DNA of 64,000 nt from Cyclobacteriaceae bacterium (GTDB lineage: Bacteria; Bacteroidota; Bacteroidia; Cytophagales; Cyclobacteriaceae), in the NCBI GenBank assembly GCA_022842845.1, contig JALHOT010000002.1:124001-188000 (forward strand), read 5' to 3'. The notes under the pieces are model-generated. The model ran no database searches. It was not told the DNA's origin and was given only the letters and a program-made list of their open reading frames with translations. This document shows positions 8,821 to 18,182 of this stretch, in pieces (position 1 is the stretch's first letter; the number at the start of each line of letters is the position of its first letter). The position numbers and the translations under genes were made by a program.

Positions 8821-10176
8821 ATGACCTCAAACTACTTATTGGACTTTGTGAAACAACGCAACGCCCACGAACCCGAATTTCTCCAGGCCGTAGAAGAAGT
8901 AGCTCTTTCAGTCTTACCTGCATTGGAAAAGCATCCTGATTTAAGAAAACTTAAAATAATTGAGCGCATCACAGAACCCGAAAGGCTCATTTCATTCAGA
9001 GTAACCTGGCTGGATGATAAGGGTGAGACCCAAATTAACCGAGGCTATCGTGTGCAAATGAACAGTGCCATTGGCCCCTACAAAGGCGGCCTTCGTTTCC
9101 ATCCTTCAGTAAATCAAAGCGTATTAAAGTTCCTTGCCTTCGAGCAGATTTTCAAAAATGCCTTAACAGGTGTACCCATGGGGGGAGGCAAAGGAGGTAG
9201 CGACTTTGATCCGAAAGGTAAAAGCGAAAATGAGATAATGAAATTTTGTCAGGCCTTTATGAGTGAATTAGCCAGACACATAGGCCATCGGTTGGATGTT
9301 CCGGCCGGAGATATTGGTGTTGGTGGCAGGGAGATAGGTTATCTCTTTGGGGCTTATAAAAAAATAAGAAATGAGTTTACAGGTGTATTAACTGGTAAGG
9401 GGCTGGGCTGGGGAGGTAGTCTTATCAGGCCTGAAGCCACTGGTTATGGCCTAGTGTACTTTGCCGAAAACATGCTTCAAACCCACAAGGACTCTCTTAA
9501 AAATAAGATATGCCTTGTGTCAGGATCTGGAAATGTTGCTCAATATGCCATCGAAAAAATTATTAATCTGGGTGGTAGGGTAGTCACCGCCTCTGATTCC
9601 AACGGTTACGTGTACGATGAGGCTGGTATTACTACTGAAAAACTAGCCTTCTTAATGGATCTGAAAAATAACAGGCGTGGCCGCATTAAGGAATACGCAG
9701 AAAAGTTTAAAGGCGTGGTCTACACAGACATTGATGATAAAGCCGATCATAATCCATTGTGGAATATAAAAGCCGATTGTGCCTTCCCTTGCGCTACACA
9801 AAATGAAGTAAACGAAAAAGATGCCCATAACCTTGTTAAGAATGGAGTGAGATTATTGGGTGAAGGATCGAACATGCCCACCACACCGGAAGGCATCAAT
9901 GTTTTAATTGATAATGGAGTAATGTACGCCCCTGGTAAGGCTAGTAACGCTGGAGGTGTAGCTACTTCAGGATTGGAGATGACGCAAAACTATATGGGTA
10001 CCAACTGGACAAAAGAGGAAGTTGATGCAAGGCTGGTGACCATCATGAAAAATATTCATGAAACATGTTTGAGTGCTGCGGCTGCCTATGGCAAACCCGG
10101 CAATTACATGCATGGTGCTAACATTGCTGGCTTTCTGAAAGTGGCCAGGGCCATGCAGGCACAGGGTGTTTTATAA
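8821..10176 (+). CDS. gdhA: NADP-specific glutamate dehydrogenase
   Basis: Catalyses reductive amination of 2-oxoglutarate to glutamate for ammonia assimilation, or the reverse. The 451-residue length is that of the hexameric bacterial small-type enzyme. Visible signatures are GPYKGGLRFHPSVN with the substrate lysine, VPMGGGKGGSDFDPKGKS, VPAGDIGVGGREIGYLFG, the dinucleotide fold VSGSGNVAQYAIEK, and the C-terminal GVATSGLEM. NADP specificity is inferred from overall similarity to GdhA, not tested. It is monocistronic: divergent from fadD upstream and ended by a strong hairpin. Confidence 0.95.
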   Translation: MTSNYLLDFVKQRNAHEPEFLQAVEEVALSVLPALEKHPDLRKLKIIERITEPERLISFRVTWLDDKGETQINRGYRVQMNSAIGPYKGGLRFHPSVNQSVLKFLAFEQIFKNALTGVPMGGGKGGSDFDPKGKSENEIMKFCQAFMSELARHIGHRLDVPAGDIGVGGREIGYLFGAYKKIRNEFTGVLTGKGLGWGGSLIRPEATGYGLVYFAENMLQTHKDSLKNKICLVSGSGNVAQYAIEKIINLGGRVVTASDSNGYVYDEAGITTEKLAFLMDLKNNRRGRIKEYAEKFKGVVYTDIDDKADHNPLWNIKADCAFPCATQNEVNEKDAHNLVKNGVRLLGEGSNMPTTPEGINVLIDNGVMYAPGKASNAGGVATSGLEMTQNYMGTNWTKEEVDARLVTIMKNIHETCLSAAAAYGKPGNYMHGANIAGFLKVARAMQAQGVL

Positions 10177-10180
10177 AATT

Positions 10181-10215
10181 AAAAGCGCCCTTCAAAACAT
10201 GAAGGGCGCTTTACT
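10181..10215 (+). terminator. Terminator hairpin shared by gdhA and the convergent gene
   Basis: A perfect 12-base inverted repeat, AAAGCGCCCTTC (10182-10193) and GAAGGGCGCTTT (10201-10212), surrounds a seven-base loop right after the gdhA stop. The A/T-rich ends allow it to work in both directions, for gdhA and for the minus-strand gene ending at 10242. Confidence 0.8.
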
Positions 10216-10241
10216 ATATACCAGAAAAATTAATCGCTCCT

Positions 10242-10787
10242 CTACTCCAGCACATTTTCTACTTCATCTAACTTCTTGATCGAAAATTTACCAGAAGTGG
10301 CATACACAATCTTGCCATTTTCATCCAGCACAAAAAAGTAAGGAGTATCCTTTTTCTCAAAGTCGAGGGCTTCCTTATATGTTTTTAATTCTCCCTTATA
10401 AAATAGAATGTTCGGTAATACCAGAGGGTCTATATTCTGCACTGCCTTTTTCTTAGCTGTTCCGGTAGCGGCTGCATTAACACCAGTAAACATGGGAATA
10501 AAATAAACATGCACATCATAACCCATACCATCGAATAAGCTTCCTGTGTTTTTACGAACAAACTTCTCAAATACAGGTGAAAACCAGGAATTGAGTTCGT
10601 CTTCTGCTTTCTTAGAGTAGGCCAAACCTAGCAGGGTAAACTTTCCCTTTACATCCTCCGGTAAGTTTACTTTTTTGTCCTCCACCGTTTCGGCTTGCAT
10701 GCCGGGAAACTGTTTACCCACAACCTGCGCAAACACACCATTTGACAAAACGAGTAGTAGGACGATCAATACTATACTTTTCCTCAT
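10242..10787 (-). CDS. Exported thioredoxin-fold-like protein without redox cysteines
   Basis: A 181-residue protein with a clear signal peptide ending near GVFAQ. The mature part reads like a thioredoxin-type fold: VGKQFPGMQAETVEDK, then GKFTLLGLAYSKKAEDELN where peroxiredoxins carry their CxxC, then FFVLDENGKIVYATSGKF as the usual C-terminal hairpin. No cysteine is present in the mature protein, so an ordinary disulphide or peroxidase role is unlikely. The GLAYS...W arrangement is loosely reminiscent of the ATP10 assembly-factor family, but this is a weak impression. Function unknown; likely periplasmic. Confidence 0.6.
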   Translation of the reverse strand: MRKSIVLIVLLLVLSNGVFAQVVGKQFPGMQAETVEDKKVNLPEDVKGKFTLLGLAYSKKAEDELNSWFSPVFEKFVRKNTGSLFDGMGYDVHVYFIPMFTGVNAAATGTAKKKAVQNIDPLVLPNILFYKGELKTYKEALDFEKKDTPYFFVLDENGKIVYATSGKFSIKKLDEVENVLE

Positions 10788-10902
10788 AACAAGTCAGTTT
10801 TTTATAAACATAGATGTATGCATAATACCATCCCATAACAATTCGATGGTTGGCTGATGCATGCCATCAATAACGCGTTATATTATTTAATAGTACAAGG
10901 AC

Positions 10903-12435
10903 TTATTGTAACCTGTAAAGGTTTGTTTTTACAGACATCCTTTTACCCATATTTTCTGTGGCAGATGGCTCTCTTAAAGTATTTACATACCACCACTCAG
11001 CCACAGCCTGTTCATTTTTTAGCTTGAGCAGCAAATATCCATGGTCTCTGGCATTGCCATACTTCAGGTGTGGATTATCGATTAACAACTTTTGCTCACT
11101 CAGCTTCACTGTATCATCCGTATCGTATTCATTCCAGTTCGATGAAGAAATACTGGGAGTGCCTAATTCAATGGCATAGGCACCAGCAGAAGTTGTAGGG
11201 ATATATTTTTTAGGATTGGCCACTTCAAAAGCCCACGATGCGTGCGTGTCCCCCGTCACAAAAATCACATTAGTAAGCTTATTGCTTTGAAGAAAATCGG
11301 CCATCGCTTGTTGCTCGTATGGGTAGCCATCCCAACTATCCAGATTACGCGGTTGTGATGGATAAGGCCCTGATTGATCTACCTCTGAAAAGATTACCTG
11401 ATTCCCTATTACTTTCCATGTTGCTTTAGATTGTTGGAGGGTGGTTTTTAACCAAGCCAATTGCTCTTCACCAAGCATGGTTTGTTGTTCACTCGTTAAA
11501 AGCGGATCACGCAAACTATCAGCAGGTTTTGTTCTTCCTTCCAGCCTTTCATCGAGCATAATCAGATCTGCAGTATTCCCGAAAGCAAAGGAACGGTAGT
11601 GATGGGTTGATTCACGAATCGGTATCCATTCGTAATAGGCTTTCATGGCAGCTGCTTTTCTCGCTGCAAAAGTACCCTCCTTACCTTCCTGGTGATTTTG
11701 GGCACCTTCTTTAAAAACATTATTGGCCACCTCGTGATCATCCCAAATGGTTATGAAAGGATGTTGCTGTCTTGCCTGTTGAAGTGCTCTGTCCAAATGA
11801 TATTGAGAATAACGTGTTCTATAGTCTGCAAGCGTTACGATTTCATGTGCAGGTAAATGTTTACGGCCAATCGTTGTATCACCATAGCCACCCACTGCAT
11901 ATTCGTAGATGTAATCACCTAAATGAATAACGGCATCGAGTTCTCTTTGGGCAATTTTTTCATAGGCGTTGAAGTAACCAAACTCCCAATTACTACAACT
12001 CACAATAGCAAAAGAAACACTGTCGGGCGCAATGGCTGCTGTTTTCGTGCGCCCAATCATTGAAGTGGCGCCCAAAGCTTTGAATCGATAATAGTAGTAC
12101 CGACCTGGCTTCAGGCCATCAACGTCAACCTTTACGGTATAATCGTGTAGTGCAGAAGTGCTGGTCGTATCTGATGTATAAACAGAGTTGAAAGAAGGAT
12201 CTTCGGCTACCTCCCACGTTACCGAAATTGAAGCAATGGAATCTTCAGGCGTAACTCTTGTCCACAAAATGACCCTGTCGTGCAGTGGGTCGCCCGAAGC
12301 AACGCCATGGTAAAAAGGTTTGCTCGCAGCATCGTAGAGTGGAGCGACTGCTTCTTGAATTTTTTTGCCTTTTTGCTCTTCTCTGCAAGCCAGAAAAGCA
12401 AATAATAAAATCAAAAGTAAATAATGTGTTTTCAT
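10903..12435 (-). CDS. PhoD-type alkaline phosphatase lipoprotein
   Basis: Hydrolyses phosphomonoesters or diesters outside the cytoplasm using Fe/Ca. The 510-residue protein begins with a lipoprotein signal (LLFAFLAC, Cys near residue 17). The N-terminal PhoD domain has FYHGVASGDPLHDRVILWTR. The metallophosphatase core shows FAIVSCSNWEFGYFNAYEK, VIHLGDYIYEY, IWDDHEVANN, IGNQVIFSE and VTGDTHASWAFEV, the usual metal ligands of PhoD. PhoD proteins often carry Tat signals; this one has a lipobox instead and no twin arginine. It is monocistronic. Phosphate regulation cannot be judged because no Pho-box consensus is known for this group. Confidence 0.9.
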   Translation of the reverse strand: MKTHYLLLILLFAFLACREEQKGKKIQEAVAPLYDAASKPFYHGVASGDPLHDRVILWTRVTPEDSIASISVTWEVAEDPSFNSVYTSDTTSTSALHDYTVKVDVDGLKPGRYYYYRFKALGATSMIGRTKTAAIAPDSVSFAIVSCSNWEFGYFNAYEKIAQRELDAVIHLGDYIYEYAVGGYGDTTIGRKHLPAHEIVTLADYRTRYSQYHLDRALQQARQQHPFITIWDDHEVANNVFKEGAQNHQEGKEGTFAARKAAAMKAYYEWIPIRESTHHYRSFAFGNTADLIMLDERLEGRTKPADSLRDPLLTSEQQTMLGEEQLAWLKTTLQQSKATWKVIGNQVIFSEVDQSGPYPSQPRNLDSWDGYPYEQQAMADFLQSNKLTNVIFVTGDTHASWAFEVANPKKYIPTTSAGAYAIELGTPSISSSNWNEYDTDDTVKLSEQKLLIDNPHLKYGNARDHGYLLLKLKNEQAVAEWWYVNTLREPSATENMGKRMSVKTNLYRLQ

Positions 12436-12653
12436 AGGGTCACTTTACGCGAAACTAGCTTTTTCTGTCTTTGCCCAATTTAAATATGCGGTTTATCAAT
12501 TATTAACAAATTATGAAATGCAGGTTGCGCAATACCTACTCAAGGTCTTAATAGAAGCAGAATAGGTTAAACCCCACATTTTCAGTATCTTGCGCCACTT
12601 TGCACCAAACGCAGGGTATTTGTGTTCTAACATAGCATAAAACAATACGCACC

Positions 12654-12884
12654 ATGGGAAGACCCCCTATTTTACCAAAGAAGAAAAAAGACGGTTTTTA
12701 CATAGAAATTCGCAATAAAGGCGCCAAAACTGGTACTATCATCATACGCGATACTGAAGAGGCAATGATGCAGGCAGTTCGTCAATATCAAGCCACCAAA
12801 GACATTATTATCATGGGTGAACACCGCAATGGTAAAAAGGTGGAAGGGGCCGCGAAAAAAGGTCGCGCTAAATCAGCAGAGTAA
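12654..12884 (+). CDS. Small basic protein of unknown function
   Basis: A 76-residue cytoplasmic protein, not recognised. It begins MGRPPILPKKKKDGFYIE, has a beta-rich middle (FYIEIRNKGAKTGTIIIRD), a helix (TEEAMMQAVRQYQ) and a lysine/alanine-rich tail (KKVEGAAKKGRAKSAE) similar in composition to the tails of the DksA-like protein in this window. A short 218-base upstream region separates it from the divergent phosphatase gene. The ordered reading frame, sensible composition and isolated ATG support a real gene. Nucleic-acid binding is a guess from charge alone. Confidence 0.6.
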   Translation: MGRPPILPKKKKDGFYIEIRNKGAKTGTIIIRDTEEAMMQAVRQYQATKDIIIMGEHRNGKKVEGAAKKGRAKSAE

Positions 12885-12917
12885 TTTCAGGAGCGCTGCG
12901 TCTGCTGAAAGAAAAGA

Positions 12918-14168
12918 TTAGACAAAATCTCCCAATACCTGCTCTACAGATTTCTCTGAGCCAATCAACTCAAGTAAACGGAGCATGACTCTGTCTACCA
13001 AGGTATCGGGGCAGGAGGCACCACTGGTTAGTATAATATTAAGTGGTCGCTTTGCTGGCAAGAAATTTTGGGTGAACTCTTTCCTTTTTTGCGGATAGTT
13101 GTAGTGATGAATGGATAAGGCTGATTCAATTTCCTTTTCCGAATTAATGAAGTAGGTAGGAAACTTTCGCTCGCACAGCTCCACAATGTGAGAGGTGTTT
13201 GAGCTGTTATAACCGCCTACCACAATCGCCAAGTCAGCATCTGTTTCCAGTAGTTGATACGTTGAATCCTGATTATCATTGGTGGCGTAACAAAGTGTAT
13301 CGCGTGTGTCAGCAAAATGCTGCCTGATGTTTGCCTCACCATACTTTTCAATCATTACCTTTCTAAAAAAGTCGGCAATGGCCTGTGTTTCTGAAGCCAG
13401 CATGGTTGTTTGGTTAACCACGCCCACTCGCTGAAGATCTTGCAACACATCAAAGCCAGTTGAAAATCTACCTACAAACTCTTTTGTAAATTCAGCTGGG
13501 CTCTTTGCCCCAGTGATGTAAGCAGCCAGTTGAATCGCTTCCTCCATATCGCGCACCACAACTGATTTTGCATGTGCGCCCGCATGCGAGAAGGTAGCCC
13601 TTGTTTCTTCATGCTTGGGTTTTCCATGAATAATCACAGTATAATTTTCCTTCCCAAGCTTCTCAGCACGGTTCCATACCTTCTCTACAAAAGGGCAGGT
13701 TGTGTTATACTTTTGAACATCCACGCCTTTGTCGAGGAGCATATGCTCAATTTCAACAGTGGTGCCAAAGGCAGGAATGATCACTACATCTTGAGGCTTT
13801 ATATTTTCCCATGGCACAAACTGAGTGCCATCTGTATCCATGATAAACTCGATGCCGCGACTTTGTAAATCCTGATTCACTTCCTGGTTGTGAATCATCT
13901 GGCTTAGCAAGTAAACCTTCTTATCAGGATTTTCTTCAATGGCCCGGTAACTAATCTCAATGGCATTTTCTACACCGTAGCAAAAACCGAAATGGCGGGC
14001 AAGGATAAATTGAACATTGCCAAAGTCTAATCGCGCAGGGCTAAAATCTTGTTTGCGCAGATCTTTCACGCGTCTAGATTCCTTCACCTTGCCTGTGATG
14101 GACGAACGATAATAAGCCGGGATGTCAAACTTTTTGATAGCTGTAAAATTTACCTGCAAAGTAAACAC
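12918..14168 (-). CDS. ispH: 4-hydroxy-3-methylbut-2-enyl diphosphate reductase (long form)
   Basis: Last enzyme of the MEP isoprenoid pathway, producing IPP and DMAPP with a [4Fe-4S] cluster. The three cluster cysteines are visible in RHFGFCYGVENAIE, NTTCPFVEKVWNRAEK and TSGASCPDTLVDRVM. Other motifs are TFSHAGAHAK and the central QTTMLASETQ. At 416 residues it is about 100 longer than the E. coli type and carries the N-terminal segment IKKFDIPAYYRSSITGKVK, as in other Bacteroidota. The start is uncertain: the frame opens with GTG at 14168, but an alternative codon closer to IKKFD is possible because a promoter-like TACTTTG lies between them. Confidence 0.93.
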   Translation of the reverse strand: MFTLQVNFTAIKKFDIPAYYRSSITGKVKESRRVKDLRKQDFSPARLDFGNVQFILARHFGFCYGVENAIEISYRAIEENPDKKVYLLSQMIHNQEVNQDLQSRGIEFIMDTDGTQFVPWENIKPQDVVIIPAFGTTVEIEHMLLDKGVDVQKYNTTCPFVEKVWNRAEKLGKENYTVIIHGKPKHEETRATFSHAGAHAKSVVVRDMEEAIQLAAYITGAKSPAEFTKEFVGRFSTGFDVLQDLQRVGVVNQTTMLASETQAIADFFRKVMIEKYGEANIRQHFADTRDTLCYATNDNQDSTYQLLETDADLAIVVGGYNSSNTSHIVELCERKFPTYFINSEKEIESALSIHHYNYPQKRKEFTQNFLPAKRPLNIILTSGASCPDTLVDRVMLRLLELIGSEKSVEQVLGDFV

Positions 14169-14194
14169 AATTTGCTGCTGATGGTTCAGCCTGA

Positions 14195-14235
14195 AAATAA
14201 AAAGGCATCACTCCTGATTGCTCAGGAACAATGCC
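14195..14235 (-). terminator. Intrinsic terminator after the 57-residue gene
   Basis: On the minus strand GGCAT and TCCTGA pair with TCAGGA and ATGCC around a four-base loop, with a small internal loop, and are followed by TTTTTATTTT. It lies 27 bases after the stop of the small gene at 14262 and separates it from ispH. Confidence 0.7.
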
Positions 14236-14261
14236 CCTTCATCTTTAAAAGAAAATACGGA

Positions 14262-14435
14262 TTAAGCCGCTTTCGATAATTTATCTTCTTTTACAGTATT
14301 GGTTCTCACTTCTTTCGACTCGAGATCAAACCACTTTACTTCAACGATGTTGTTCTTTATATACCTTAACACTTCCATCACTTTGCCGTCTACCTTGTTG
14401 CGAACACGTTCGCCCTTCTTGAACAATTTCCTCAT
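14262..14435 (-). CDS. 57-residue basic protein, DUF2158/YodC-like
   Basis: A small protein found by reading the minus strand. It begins MRKLFKKGERVRNKVDG, continues VMEVLRYIKNNIVEVKWF, and ends with KEDKLSKAA before TAA. The pattern of a short basic lead, F-x-x-G-x-x-V, a V-M-x-V strand and the W-F pair after a second strand resembles DUF2158 (YodC) proteins, which have a small SH3-like barrel. It sits between degQ and ispH with its own terminator, which supports its being a real transcription unit. Molecular function unknown; family match is by eye only. Confidence 0.6.
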   Translation of the reverse strand: MRKLFKKGERVRNKVDGKVMEVLRYIKNNIVEVKWFDLESKEVRTNTVKEDKLSKAA

Positions 14436-14528
14436 ACAGTAAAAACGAGTTGTTAATTTTAAACCAAAATACGAATCAAAACTTAAAAGTCAAGTGTACG
14501 TTCGGTAATGCTTTTGATGACACAGGGC

Positions 14529-16019
14529 CTACATCCTGAAGGCATAGTTAAATTCTCTGGGGAAGTCATCGTAAGTACCACTTAAAATTACCAGGTCACC
14601 CGGCTTCTTTTTCTTTAATAACTCATTGAACTCTTTAACGGATTTCACCTGGGTATCGTTCACCTTGGTGATGATAAATCCTTCGCGCATTTCTGTAAAG
14701 CGCGCGAGTTTACCATTACCCAATGCTTTAACACGAATACCGTTGTCAAGTTCTAATCGTTTCAAGTCTTTCGCTTCCATGTCTTCCAGTTCAATGCCTA
14801 AAGAGGTAAAACCATCACGCTCCTCCGCCTTTACAACACTTGTTTTGCCATCGCGTCCCTTCAGGGTTACATCATACTTCAGTTCTTTGCCAGCTCTGTT
14901 CACGGTAACCTGAACTTTATCACCGGGGCGCTTACGGCCTATGTATTCTGTTAAGGCTGTGCTTGTTTTAATAGGTGTATTATCCAACTTCACCACAACA
15001 TCGCCTTCTTTAAGACCAGCTTCCTTCGCAGCACTTTTTTCTGCAAAACCAGAAACATAGGCGCCCTCAATAATGTCCAAATCATACTGCTTGGCCAGAT
15101 CGCTGTTGACACTGGCTACCGATACGCCCAGCCAGCCGCGTTGCACCACACCAAATTTGATAATGTCTTCAACAATTTTACTCACAATATCAGAAGGCAC
15201 GGCAAAACCATAACCGGAGTACGCTCCTGTTGGGCTGGCAATGGCAGTGTTAATGCCTAATAAGCCACCGTTCAAATCAACCAAGGCTCCCCCACTGTTG
15301 CCAGGGTTAATGGCAGCATCTGTTTGTATGAATGATTCTATGGCTGTATTACCTTGTTCAGTCGCCCCTTCACGGTTAACAATGCCAATATTTCTTCCTT
15401 TGGCACTGATAATACCTGCTGTAACAGTTGAGTTCAAATTGAAAGGATTACCTACCGCCAATACCCACTGACCTACCTTGGCCTGATCGGAGTCAACAAA
15501 AGCCAGAAAGGGAAGATTGGTTTCTTTTACCTTGAGCACCGCCAAATCTGTATCCGGATCTGTGCCTATCACCTCAGCTTTGAAGGAACGGTTATCATTA
15601 AGGGTAACCTCAACCACATCAGCATCTTTCACTACGTGGTTGTTAGTAACAATATACCCTTCTGCATTGATGATAACACCCGAACCAGTAGAATGACTCG
15701 GCTGGTTACCGCGCCCCTGAGGGGGAGCACCAAAAAAATCTCTAAATGGATCAAAATAAAACTGCTGACTCTCTCTTGTGCTCTCCGTTTGCGTAGAGCG
15801 TATATGAACCACTGCCTTTGTTACTTTCTCAGCAGTAGATGTAAAGTCCATCGGGATGGCCTCTCCCTTATCGTTTACTGTGTAAGCAACTTTAGTGATT
15901 GGAGCACCATTGACATACTGCGTTGCGTTTACATTGTCTTTAGCCCACCATTGGTAAGCAGCTATTGTACAAACGCTTCCTAATACTGCGGCAAAAAAAA
16001 TAGATGCAAATTGTTTCAT
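14529..16019 (-). CDS. degQ: Periplasmic serine protease of the DegQ/HtrA (Do) family
   Basis: Degrades or chaperones misfolded envelope proteins. The 496-residue protein has an N-terminal signal/anchor segment (FASIFFAAVLGSVCTIAAY), then a trypsin-like domain with the catalytic triad H128 (TNNHVV), D158 (DPDTDLAVLKV) and S242 (NPGNSGGALV). Two PDZ domains follow: GWLGVSVASV...AKEAGLKEGDVVVKLD around residues 285-375, and a second near 395-490 with GFIITKVNDTQVKSV. Order and length match Do-type proteases. It is monocistronic on the minus strand. DegP and DegQ are hard to separate by eye, so the symbol is by family. Confidence 0.92.
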   Translation of the reverse strand: MKQFASIFFAAVLGSVCTIAAYQWWAKDNVNATQYVNGAPITKVAYTVNDKGEAIPMDFTSTAEKVTKAVVHIRSTQTESTRESQQFYFDPFRDFFGAPPQGRGNQPSHSTGSGVIINAEGYIVTNNHVVKDADVVEVTLNDNRSFKAEVIGTDPDTDLAVLKVKETNLPFLAFVDSDQAKVGQWVLAVGNPFNLNSTVTAGIISAKGRNIGIVNREGATEQGNTAIESFIQTDAAINPGNSGGALVDLNGGLLGINTAIASPTGAYSGYGFAVPSDIVSKIVEDIIKFGVVQRGWLGVSVASVNSDLAKQYDLDIIEGAYVSGFAEKSAAKEAGLKEGDVVVKLDNTPIKTSTALTEYIGRKRPGDKVQVTVNRAGKELKYDVTLKGRDGKTSVVKAEERDGFTSLGIELEDMEAKDLKRLELDNGIRVKALGNGKLARFTEMREGFIITKVNDTQVKSVKEFNELLKKKKPGDLVILSGTYDDFPREFNYAFRM

Positions 16020-16202
16020 ATTCCTACCTGTTTTTTATCAAAAATTCGTAATCAAAAATCGGGCAAGCGGTTGGTAACATGAAATTTTGTCAGTTGTATA
16101 CCTCCCCGCGAATCCCTCATTTTCACACTTTAGTACTAACGAAAGATCGCAATTATGGTTTTGGCTATGACTTAGATGTTTTTTGGGAAGGGTTTCTTAG
16201 TT

Positions 16203-18125
16203 CTAAGTGTGGGCGGTCGGCAATGTGATGCGAAAGCACGAACCCGAACCCTCTTGGCTGGTAACGGTTATGATACCCTTGTTGAGAGTTACAAAATCAT
16301 GCACAAGTACCAATCCCAAGCCCGTTCCGGTTTCTCCCTCAGTGCCTGGTTTGCTGGATGCCTTGTTCTTTAATACAAACAGGTTGCGTATAGTTTCCGC
16401 ATCCATACCGGTGCCACTATCTGTAATTGTTAAGTGGTGGACATCCAGCTCCTGTATGGAATCCAGCTCCACCCGCCCACCTGCGGGCGTAAACTTAATA
16501 GCGTTAGTTAGAAGATTTCGAAGAATGAACTGTATGTGATTCCGATCTGCCAGAATGCACACGTCAGCTGGAACTAAATTTTTAAGAATTATTGATTTTC
16601 TTTTTACCACTTCTTGCAACGAGTTACAAATGTTCTCTATCTCCATCCTTAATACCACCGGCTGAATGTTAATGCCCAAACCGTTTTGCATTTGATTGCG
16701 TGCCCAGGCTATCAGATTATCTGTGAGTGATACACTATTGCTTAGCTTGGTTTCCAGCTGCTCTCCCAAGCGGGTAATATCTTCTTGTTTTAATTCAGAG
16801 GAGTGATTCACGAGCAAGGATGCAAAACCTTGTAAAGAGGCAAGCGGACTACGAAGGTCGTGTGCTACAATGCTGAAAAATTTATCTTTCGTTTCATTGG
16901 CCGTTTTCAATTCAGATGTCTTGTGTTGTAACGCTTCCTCCTTTTGCTTTAATGCTTTATTAACCCGGTTATACTTTCGATTTAATAACAACAAAACGGT
17001 GGATAACAACACGGCCAGTCCTAAGCCAATAGCTGCCATAGCAATTTGTTGGCGCTGTGTCCTTATCACTTCTTCCTGCAAAGCCTTTTCAATTTTTAAC
17101 AGTTCAAACTGGTAGGCCTCTCGCAGGGTCTTTTCGTAAATTTCCTGAAACTTAAATTGATCTTGCCGCTGGCGGGTTGTTGACAAATCAATGGCTTGGA
17201 TATACTCTTTCAGATAGCTGTTTTGTTCTGCTGCTTTCCCTTCTCTTCCAAGCTTCTGCGCCATATGTAGCAGGCTTTCTTTGTACCATTTGTTAGGCTC
17301 AATACTTCGCCCTCCCACGATTGATTTCATCAGGTACTCATTAGCTTTTGCATTGTTGCCTTTCGCTTCATAAGCAAGGGCAAGACCATAAAGAGACTCA
17401 TTTAAGGTGTTATTAAACTGGTATTCTTTTTCCGCCTGATGGATGGCGAGGGCGCGTTGGAAATAATAAAGTGCAGAGTCGTATTGCTGAAAAAACAAAT
17501 GCGTATAGCCTAGGTTTTTGGTATCGTGCCGTGTTAGTACAGTATTTCTATACCTGCTGTTCAGCTTCATCCCCTCTAAACCATAGTGGTAGGCAGAGTC
17601 GTACATATCCTTTTCGTTAAAACAGTGAGCCAGATTACTAAAACTTACACCCAAGCGCCTCCCGTTACCCAGTTTCTTGAAAATCTTCCCTGCCTTTTGA
17701 TGGTAATGAATTGCTGAATCATAGTTTTCCTGGTCGGAATAGATAAGACCAATGCTGATCATCGCATTTGCAACGTTAAGCTCATCGCCTTTAGATTGAT
17801 AAATTGACATGGCTTGTTTTGCCAGGTTTACGGCCGACAAATAGTAACCTTGCATTGAATGCAAATTGGCAGCCATTCTAAGGTAGTGTGCACGACCACG
17901 GGGGCTTTCGTTTTCATTGGTAAATGCCAGCAGCTTCTCCAAATATCCCAAAGTTTTGGGTGTAGATAAGCGCATATACTCGCGTGCCAATTCGCTAAGT
18001 ATTTCTATTTGCAGAGAATCACTGTGCTTCTTACTTATTTCAATTTCCAAACTATCAATATAGGGAGATTGAGCCCACACCCCGGCACTAAGCAGTAGGC
18101 AGACAGTGGTAATTTTTCCGAACAT
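16203..18125 (-). CDS. TPR-containing sensor histidine kinase
   Basis: A 640-residue membrane histidine kinase. I place the start at ATG 18125 (MFGKITTVCLLLSAGVWAQ, a signal peptide) because the frame further upstream overlaps the divergent methyltransferase start. Residues about 25-340 are tetratricopeptide repeats in a periplasmic position, e.g. YDSAIHYHQKAGKIFKKLGN and YDSALYYFQRALAIHQ. One transmembrane helix (IGLGLAVLLSTVLLLL) and a coiled coil precede HisKA (FFSIVAHDLRSPLASLQ) and HATPase_c (NLLTNAIKFTPAGG, DSGTGMD, GTGLGLVLVHDF). No receiver domain or response-regulator gene is adjacent, so the partner is unknown. Confidence 0.87.
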   Translation of the reverse strand: MFGKITTVCLLLSAGVWAQSPYIDSLEIEISKKHSDSLQIEILSELAREYMRLSTPKTLGYLEKLLAFTNENESPRGRAHYLRMAANLHSMQGYYLSAVNLAKQAMSIYQSKGDELNVANAMISIGLIYSDQENYDSAIHYHQKAGKIFKKLGNGRRLGVSFSNLAHCFNEKDMYDSAYHYGLEGMKLNSRYRNTVLTRHDTKNLGYTHLFFQQYDSALYYFQRALAIHQAEKEYQFNNTLNESLYGLALAYEAKGNNAKANEYLMKSIVGGRSIEPNKWYKESLLHMAQKLGREGKAAEQNSYLKEYIQAIDLSTTRQRQDQFKFQEIYEKTLREAYQFELLKIEKALQEEVIRTQRQQIAMAAIGLGLAVLLSTVLLLLNRKYNRVNKALKQKEEALQHKTSELKTANETKDKFFSIVAHDLRSPLASLQGFASLLVNHSSELKQEDITRLGEQLETKLSNSVSLTDNLIAWARNQMQNGLGINIQPVVLRMEIENICNSLQEVVKRKSIILKNLVPADVCILADRNHIQFILRNLLTNAIKFTPAGGRVELDSIQELDVHHLTITDSGTGMDAETIRNLFVLKNKASSKPGTEGETGTGLGLVLVHDFVTLNKGIITVTSQEGSGSCFRITLPTAHT

Positions 18126-18170
18126 GATTAACTGGTCTTTCACAAGGTACAGAGAACACAGTAATATGCC

Positions 18171-18178
18171 TATGTTTG
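18171..18178 (+). promoter_or_regulatory. TATGTTTG element immediately before the methyltransferase ATG
   Basis: TATGTTTG fits TAnnTTTG and ends only four bases before the ATG at 18183. If it is the -7 box, transcription would begin at or near the start codon and the mRNA would have almost no leader. No good TTTG box is seen upstream, so confidence is limited. Confidence 0.35.
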
Positions 18179-18182
18179 CAAT

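Noticed and set aside
12885..12912. Possible terminator TTTCAG ... CTGAAA between the 76-residue gene and ispH
   Set aside because: The stem is only six A/T-rich pairs around a long loop and has no T-run, so the evidence is too weak.
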